The notes beneath the pieces were generated by a model that saw nothing but the letters and a program-made list of their open reading frames with translations, did no database searches and was not told the DNA's origin. The position numbers and the translations under genes were made by a program. From JAVBMB01 sp031552995 (lineage in GTDB: Bacteria; Bacillota; Clostridia; Oscillospirales; Butyricicoccaceae), in NCBI GenBank assembly GCA_031552995.1, contig JAVBMB010000098.1:1-8829 (forward strand): a DNA stretch of 8,829 nt, read 5' to 3'. Numbering within the stretch: the stretch's first letter is position 1; the number at the start of each line of letters is the position of its first letter. This document shows positions 7,554 through 8,829 of the stretch, one piece after another.

Positions 7554-7638
7554 TTAACAGGACGTGGAGACAGTGTGATACGGCGTTGCTAGTATCTATA
7601 ACTGTGGCACGCGTTGCCCCGAAGCCTGTCAACACTGT
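7554..7638 (-). promoter_or_regulatory. Candidate structured leader RNA of the purine permease gene
   Basis: The roughly 115-nt leader can fold into a three-way junction. P1 is ACAGTGT (7632-7638) with ACACTGT (7570-7576). P2 is GGCA (7615-7618) with TGCC (7606-7609) around ACGCG. P3 is GATAC (7592-7596) with GTATC (7577-7581) around a 10-nt loop, directly abutting P1. TTGACAGG (7625-7632) can also pair with CCTGTTAA (7554-7561), giving a pseudoknot or a competing fold. The predicted transcription start (about 7635) would trim P1 to about five pairs. The joining segments lack the conserved bases I know from the classical purine riboswitch. No intrinsic terminator follows, so any control would act on translation. 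The rest of the gap (7521-7851) holds the promoter at 7642-7671, the hairpin at 7771-7807 and nothing else I can support. Confidence 0.35.
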
Positions 7639-7641
7639 GTC

Positions 7642-7671
7642 ATTATACCAGCTTTAGACATATAATTTCAA
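7642..7671 (-). promoter_or_regulatory. Promoter of the purine permease gene
   Basis: On the minus strand, TTGAAA (7666-7671) and a perfect TATAAT (7642-7647) are 18 nt apart. A TG one base before the -10 makes it an extended -10. The start near 7635 gives a leader of about 115 nt, long enough for RNA-based regulation. Confidence 0.75.
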
Positions 7672-7770
7672 GTGGTACAAGCCGGAATATGGCTAAATTG
7701 TAAACATTTTTTGATGGCGTTCGCACTGATTTCGACTGCCTCACGACGCCTGTTTCATGCCGAAACACTG

Positions 7771-7807
7771 CAACCCGCCCCGTAACGACGGCGTTACGGG
7801 GCGGTTG
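7771..7807 (-). terminator. GC-rich hairpin, probable terminator of the collagen-like gene
   Basis: GCCCCGTAACG (7777-7787) pairs perfectly with CGTTACGGGGC (7792-7802) around a 4-nt loop. The stem continues with CAACC/GGTTG beyond one bulged C at 7776. It lies about 45 bp after the stop of the collagen-like gene. The U-tract on the minus strand is poor (GGGTTGCAGTGTTT), so termination may be incomplete. Confidence 0.55.
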
Positions 7808-7851
7808 TTCAGTGCTTACTCTATTGGATACTCGCAATACTGCCGAAGCCG

Positions 7852-8625
7852 TCAGACAACAACCGCCTGAATGAATATCGCGGCATTGACCGTATTGGGC
7901 AGCTGGCCGTCCTCTATCCTCGCATCCTGGTGGTTGTCGACATTGCGCAGTGAGAGACTTACGGGAACCTGTGCCGCCGTAAGCGCGAAGAACGCGCGGC
8001 CGTTCACGGCCTCCGATGCCGACGGGGAAGTGTAACGCGAGCCCAGAATCTCAGTCTCGCCAAGGAACATTGCAAGGGTTGTATTGGCGGTTTTGGGCAG
8101 TGCGTAGTATTCGACGTCATATATCCCGGCATTTGTTAGCAGGATATCGCCGGGAGGAACGAACGCCATACCAAGGACCGGAATCGCCGGAATTGTGTGT
8201 TCAAAATGAACCTTTTTGCCGGGCTTAACATTCTGTTCATCGAAGCCGTAGATATAGAGACTTCCTACCTGCGAGCCTGGTGTGCCCTGGAGGCCGGTCG
8301 AGCCTGTCGGGCCGGTTGGACCTGTAGGACCTGTCGGGCCTGTGATGCCGGGCAGTCCGTCGGCTCCGGTCGGGCCTGTTGCGCCTGTCGGACCGGTCGG
8401 GCCTGTTGCGCCTGTCGGGCCGGTTACGCCGGTTGCGCCTGTCGGGCCGGTTACGCCGGGCAAGCCGTCGGCTCCGGTTGGGCCGGTCGGGCCTGTGATG
8501 CCGGGCACGCCGTCGGCTCCGGTTGGACCGGTCGCGCCTGTCGGGCCTGTAGCGCCGGTCGGGCCTGTCGGGCCGGTTGCGCCGGGCAGGCCGTCGGCTC
8601 CGGTTGGGCCGGTGGCTACGCTCAT
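7852..8625 (-). CDS. Collagen-like protein with BclA-type C-terminal domain, probable spore-surface protein
   Basis: This 257-aa protein has three parts: five leading residues (MSVAT), 38 uninterrupted Gly-X-Y triplets (residues 6-119), and a 138-residue C-terminal domain. Most triplets are GPT or GAT, which in Bacillus BclA carry O-glycans on Thr. Four GADGxPG blocks break the pattern. The C-terminal domain (YIYGFDEQ, FVPPGDILLTNAGIYDVEYY, ending NAAIFIQAVVV) resembles the trimeric jelly-roll C-terminus of BclA-like exosporium glycoproteins. There is no signal peptide or membrane segment, which fits assembly in the mother cell. An in-frame TAA immediately before the ATG at 8625 rules out a longer N-terminus. 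The usual BclA-type leader is absent. The nearest purine-rich motif (AAAGG) is 20 nt upstream, too far for a normal ribosome binding site. A spore or cell-surface filament role is inferred from the family. Confidence 0.85.
   Translation of the reverse strand: MSVATGPTGADGLPGATGPTGPTGATGPTGATGPTGADGVPGITGPTGPTGADGLPGVTGPTGATGVTGPTGATGPTGPTGATGPTGADGLPGITGPTGPTGPTGPTGSTGLQGTPGSQVGSLYIYGFDEQNVKPGKKVHFEHTIPAIPVLGMAFVPPGDILLTNAGIYDVEYYALPKTANTTLAMFLGETEILGSRYTSPSASEAVNGRAFFALTAAQVPVSLSLRNVDNHQDARIEDGQLPNTVNAAIFIQAVVV
8269..8610 (-). repeat. 9-bp-period tandem repeat encoding 38 collagen triplets
   Basis: These 342 bp are built of degenerate 9-bp units encoding Gly-Pro-Thr and Gly-Ala-Thr. A longer identical segment, CCGTCGGCTCCGGT on the plus strand, occurs at 8357, 8465, 8510 and 8591. 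Its spacings of 108, 45 and 81 bp are all multiples of 9. This points to duplication of blocks made of several triplets, and any gain or loss of units would keep the reading frame. Confidence 0.9.
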
Positions 8626-8705
8626 TTATGCTCAAACGCTGAAGGCCTTTGTTTATAAGGGTCTAGAGCATATCAAGACTAACGTGTTAATCGTATAACC
8701 ACAAG

Positions 8706-8752
8706 AAAACGCTATCCCAAAGGCAGACAAGCCTAACGGATGGCGTTTTTTT
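8706..8752 (+). terminator. Terminator-like hairpin with U-tract upstream of the right-edge gene
   Basis: AAAACGCTATCC (8706-8717) pairs with GGATGGCGTTTT (8738-8749) through 12 positions with one G-U pair. Its loop contains a small inner hairpin, AGGC (8721-8724) with GCCT (8731-8734). The T-run covers 8746-8752. It sits between two divergent genes, 31 bp before the next start codon, where no plus-strand gene ends. It may stop plus-strand transcription entering from the left or act as an attenuator. It could also end a very short RNA. TATAAC at 8694-8699 could be a -10, but no convincing -35 precedes it. I see no clear promoter for the collagen-like gene in 8626-8783. Confidence 0.7.
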
Positions 8753-8783
8753 ATGCCCATTTTCGAGAAAGGAGGGGTTTCAG

Positions 8784-8829
8784 GTGGCAGTATTCCGAGT
8801 GGAAAAGACCAAAGATTACACGGTCATGG
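8784..8829 (+). CDS. N-terminal fragment of a helix-turn-helix/replication-initiator-like protein
   Basis: Only 15 codons are in the window, reading MAVFRVEKTKDYTVM with a GTG start, then the window ends. The start is well supported: AAAGGAGGGG (8768-8777) places GGAGG 8 nt upstream of the GTG. From memory, this N-terminus matches a family of clostridial proteins, with a DnaD/RepA-like winged helix, that continue with a SNHHLR-type segment. They are annotated as helix-turn-helix or replication-initiator-like and are often carried by plasmid-derived, phage or conjugative regions. The reading frame and start are seen directly; the family assignment rests on a short stretch and would be settled by the bases to the right. 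Confidence 0.6.
   Translation, partial: MAVFRVEKTKDYTVM

Noticed and set aside
7521..7641. Classical purine riboswitch ahead of the purine permease gene.
   Set aside because: I looked for the conserved UAUAA, UUUCUACC-type and loop-loop segments on the minus strand and did not find them; only a generic three-way junction fold is supported.
7643..7837. 64-codon minus-strand frame in the gap before the purine permease gene.
   Set aside because: It runs across the collagen-gene terminator hairpin and the purine permease promoter, has no ribosome binding site and no recognisable product.
8269..8610. CRISPR-like appearance of the repeated segments.
   Set aside because: There are no constant-length spacers. 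The repeat unit is 9 bp and coding, and no cas genes are nearby.
8197..8698. Three further long open frames, on both strands, across the collagen repeat (8197-8658 plus, 8282-8698 plus, 8237-8635 minus).
   Set aside because: A stop-free 9-bp repeat stays open in several frames. Their products are low-complexity Gly/Cys/Ala, Pro/Val/Gly or Arg/Pro/Asp strings with no ribosome binding site, while the chosen frame gives clean Gly-X-Y triplets and a recognisable C-terminal domain.

Overview
The window looks like chromosomal DNA of a moderately GC-rich, probably spore-forming member of the Clostridia (Bacillota). The reasons are strong AGGAGG-type ribosome binding sites, Bacillota-style sigma-A promoters, a lipoprotein solute-binding protein with a Thr-rich linker, a BclA-like collagen protein of the kind found on spore surfaces, and the first codons of a protein family I associate with Clostridia. 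No rRNA, tRNA, CRISPR array or complete insertion sequence is visible.

Layout. From 7 to 4794, four genes lie on the minus strand and form one apparent operon, read from right to left: an M20 amidohydrolase, a family 5 peptide-type solute-binding lipoprotein, a DppB-type permease and a DppC-type permease. The ATPase genes normally needed with these would lie beyond the left edge. Two stem-loops sit between the cistrons, at 3564-3587 and 1862-1907; the second has a perfect 15-bp stem. A LysR-type regulator is transcribed divergently from 5128 to 6042. The AT-rich 333-bp gap between regulator and operon (4795-5127) holds a good promoter for each side. It also holds a T-N11-A dyad centred about 65 bp upstream of the predicted operon start, the classical LysR-type activator position. 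The natural reading is a regulated module that imports a peptide-like or amidated amino acid conjugate and hydrolyses it in the cytoplasm.

A bidirectional terminator (6067-6096) separates the regulator from a convergent purine permease gene of the AzgA/NCS2 family (6117-7520, minus strand). That gene has its own promoter and a roughly 115-nt leader that can fold into a three-way junction. The leader does not match the classical purine riboswitch as I know it.

Further right, on the minus strand, is a collagen-like protein gene (7852-8625) with 38 uninterrupted Gly-X-Y triplets followed by a BclA-type C-terminal domain. It has no recognisable exosporium-targeting leader and no good ribosome binding site. 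The right edge carries a strong terminator-like hairpin (8706-8752). After it come the first 15 codons of a plus-strand gene with an excellent ribosome binding site, resembling clostridial helix-turn-helix/replication-initiator-like proteins. Such proteins often lie in plasmid-derived, phage or conjugative regions, so the right edge may be the border of a mobile element.

Most of the window is ordinary transport and regulation. The parts most worth a second look are the purine permease leader, the LysR operator geometry, and the junction between the collagen gene and the right-edge gene.
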